Assembly: GCA_949130485.1 (NCBI GenBank)
Contig: OX422192.1
Coordinates: 2,021,585-2,085,584 of the forward strand
Source of the DNA: Agelas oroides
Taxonomy: Eukaryota > Porifera > Demospongiae > Agelasida > Agelasidae
Direction: 5' to 3'
DNA length: 64,000 bases
The translations under genes were made by a program, and so were the position numbers. Below, piece by piece: positions 61,764 to 64,000 of this stretch (its first letter is position 1; each line of letters starts with the position of its first letter). The notes beneath the pieces are model-generated. The model had not been told where the DNA came from and searched no databases. It was given only the letters and a program-made list of their open reading frames with translations.

Positions 61764-61830
61764 CCACTTGCTTGGTTATCTAAAGTAAAAGACACTGATC
61801 TATTTGAAGATCTTCTGCCAAGCATTACTG
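61764..61830 (+). CDS. Orphan exon candidate with strong splice sites
   Basis: The acceptor AATTCTTTCTTCAG and the donor GTATGT border 67 bp, 22 codons plus one base. The open frame reads PLAWLSKVKDTDLFEDLLPS then IT. Both splice sites are close to consensus and the peptide is protein-like. No partner exons were identified and no family is recognised. The same frame stays open past the donor to a TGA near 61900, so an unspliced reading is also possible. Confidence 0.4.
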
Positions 61831-62659
61831 GTATGTCTCGCCTCACTTCAGTCAGTGACGTTGTTGTGTTCATGAGGTGTAGGGAAGGATTGGTCCAATG
61901 AGTCTATGGAGAGAGCTACTAAAGTTTATTAGCTGTAATTCTCCTCAAGCAATAAGGTCCTTTGCAAGGTGCAAGAGAAACTTTCAGACTTATAGCATTG
62001 TAAAAAAACTTCACCCAACTTTGTCGTCATCAACTGCTCCAGTGAAGAGAAATTGTAGCTGCCGAGTGCATCTTGTATCAACAAGCACTTGATAGGCCAC
62101 TGCCAGTAGAAAAATAAGTGTTTTTGTGCCAAGAACACTAATCATCTAATTTTGAGTTCAGCCATATTTAGCTAGCATATGAAATCGTATTGTGCACCTT
62201 CATTTACGTCTATTATTGTATACTATTGCATAGTTATACACAGTGGTTTGTTGGTTGGTTGGTTCTAAGTAAAGGGGGTTTCAATCGGAATAAAAGTACA
62301 TTGTGGCCCAGTGGCCTACAGTATATAACAGCAGACATCTCTCTCGACAGGACCATGGAAGCACTAGTCTTCTTAAGTAATTGTCCTGGTGATGAGGAAA
62401 TGAATTAATTGCCACGAAAAGACGTCTTTAAACAGTGCATTTTGGGCTCGCCATTTTAGGTGTGGGTTTCCTGTGTAAAAACCACCACAACTACAAACTA
62501 GCCAGTTGCAACATGACAAGGTATGCATAAACCATAATCTACACAGTTACACAAAACAACCCAGGCAACCAGGTATGTACAGCAACAATCTATAATGGAG
62601 ATGTGTACAACTCACTAGTGTTGTTGTGATTATAAAGTAATGACTGTATGGTGAATCAG
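61831..62659. other. Intergenic, no supported gene
   Basis: Short open frames on both strands (for example 61898-62092) show no splice context or recognised motif. There are TTGG repeats near 62245. The third tandem array begins at about 62660. Confidence 0.4.
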
Positions 62660-63668
62660 TAAAGATCTATTTTTTTTTCTTTTTATATTTTCAATTTGAT
62701 TAAGGTAATTATGGGCATTTTATGTCTACGAAAAGGCCTAAATCAATAAAGACCTAAACTAATTTTTTTTTTCTTTTTATATTTTCAATTTGATTAAGGT
62801 AATTATACATGATGTGTGCATTTTATGTCTAGGAAAAGGCCTAAATCAATAAAGACCTAAACTAATTTTTTATTTCTTTTTATATTTTCAATTTGATTAA
62901 GGTAATTATACATGGTGTGTGCATTTTATGTCTAGGAAAAGGCCTAAATCAATAAAGACCTAAATTAATTTTTTTTTCTTTTTATATTTTCAATTTGATT
63001 AAGGTAGTTACGAATGGTGTGTGCATTTTATGTATGGAAAAAGGCCTAAATCAATAAAGATCTAAATTAATTTTTTTTCTTTTTATATTTTCAATTTGAT
63101 TAAGGTAATTATGCATGGTGTGTGCATTTTATGTCTAGGAAAAGGCCTAAATCAATAAAGACCTAAACTAATTTTTTTTTTCTTTTTATATTTTCAATTT
63201 GATTAAGGTAATTGTGTGCATTTTATGTCTACGAAAAGGCCTAAATCAATAAAGACCTAAACTAATTTTTATTTCTTTTTATATTTTCAATTTGATTAAG
63301 GTACATGGTGTGTGCATTTTATATCTGGAAAAGGCCTAAATCAATAAAGACCTAAACTAATTTTTTTTTCTTTTTATATTTTCAATTTGATTAAGGTACA
63401 TGGTGTGTGCATTTTATGTCTAGGAAAAGGCCTAAATCAATAAAGACCTAAACTAATTTTTTTTTCTTTTTGTATTTTCAATTTGATTAAGGTAATTATA
63501 CATGGTGTGTGCATTTTATGTCGAGGAAAAGGCCTAAATCAATAAAGACCTAAACTAATTTTTTTTTTCTTTTTGTATTTTCAATTTGATTAAGGTAATT
63601 ATACATGGTGTGTGCATTTTATGTCTAGGAAAAGGCCTAAATCAATAAAGATCTAAATTAATTTTTTT
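62660..63668 (+). repeat. AT-rich tandem array, unit about 100 bp, about ten copies
   Basis: Each unit holds a T-run followed by CTTTTTATATTTTCAATTTG, then ATTAAGGTAATTATACATGG, GTGTGTGCATTTTATGTCTA, GGAAAAGGCCTAAATC and AATAAAGACCTAAACTAA. Units range from about 94 to 105 bp, through loss of the ATTATACATGG part and changing T-run length. Nearly every unit has an AATAAA on the plus strand. The first and last copies are degenerate. Confidence 0.95.
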
Positions 63669-64000
63669 ATACTGATTAAGGTACTTTATGCATGGTGTAA
63701 TCATTTTATGTTGTATTAACTACTACTAAACTAATAGGCTTGAAACTAACCATTACTGAACTAAAATGTATACACCTGGCAGCCTGAGTAGTTTTAGTAA
63801 ATGAAATACGTATACACACCAGCAGTTCCACTTCAAAGTTCTATTACTAGACTGAAATTTAATCTCCTTTTGAAGTGCTAACTATTACTAAACTAAAATT
63901 GAAATGACTAACTACTAAATGTCAATTTTAGGCTTGAAAACTAACCATTACTAAACTAAGAAGCAAAGTGCTTAACTATTCAAATGAGAGCTTGACAGTT
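63669..64000. other. AT-rich tail with degenerate CTAACTATTACTAAACTAA words
   Basis: Words such as ACTACTAAACTAA and AACCATTACTAAACTAA recur irregularly. They could be a worn tandem repeat running past the window end. No coding region is seen. Confidence 0.4.

Noticed and set aside
33626..64000. tRNA or rRNA genes
   Set aside because: No A/B-box pair with a cloverleaf and no conserved ribosomal RNA stretch was seen by eye. A covariance-model scan was not possible.

Overview
This is a piece of a eukaryotic, almost certainly animal, genome. It contains GT-AG introns, a spliced BolA-family gene, a CR1/L2-like non-LTR retrotransposon, foldback and TA-flanked MITE-like elements and long satellite arrays. 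There are no bacterial operons or ribosome-binding sites. A broken Death-domain/NB-ARC (NLR-like) relic fits an early-branching invertebrate such as a sponge or cnidarian; that placement is inference and nothing here proves the species.

Layout: (1) 1-32499 is one satellite of about 167 tandem 192-bp monomers with higher-order repeats. It is interrupted at 30808-31262 by a 455-bp foldback element. (2) 32500-33620 holds a diverged relative of the same monomer, starting with a short inverted piece. (3) 33620-43040 is the only region with single-copy character. It holds a minus-strand BOLA1 gene in at least five exons (34036-37311). Close to its 5' side, pointing the other way, is a plus-strand Death-domain/NB-ARC relic with frameshifts and stops (37640-38995). 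After that come hairpins, short tandem repeats, a possible Gypsy fragment and several orphan exon-like segments. (4) 43040-60347 is a second satellite, of about 480-490 bp. It is split by a 5'-truncated non-LTR retrotransposon (46015-49673) whose reading frame is broken by eleven perfect 47-bp copies. (5) 60347-62660 is sparse sequence with a 236-bp duplication and one good orphan exon candidate. (6) 62660-63668 is a third tandem array of about 100 bp, AT-rich, with an AATAAA in nearly every unit.

Most open reading frames in the window are by-products of the satellites: the 192-bp unit is exactly 64 codons, so it yields a 60-codon frame again and again on both strands. The genes that can be supported are BOLA1 (likely functional, first exon unresolved), the NLR-like relic and the retrotransposon's endonuclease/reverse transcriptase. 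About three quarters of the window is tandem repeat, which suggests a heterochromatic or pericentromeric setting, but the sequence alone cannot show this.
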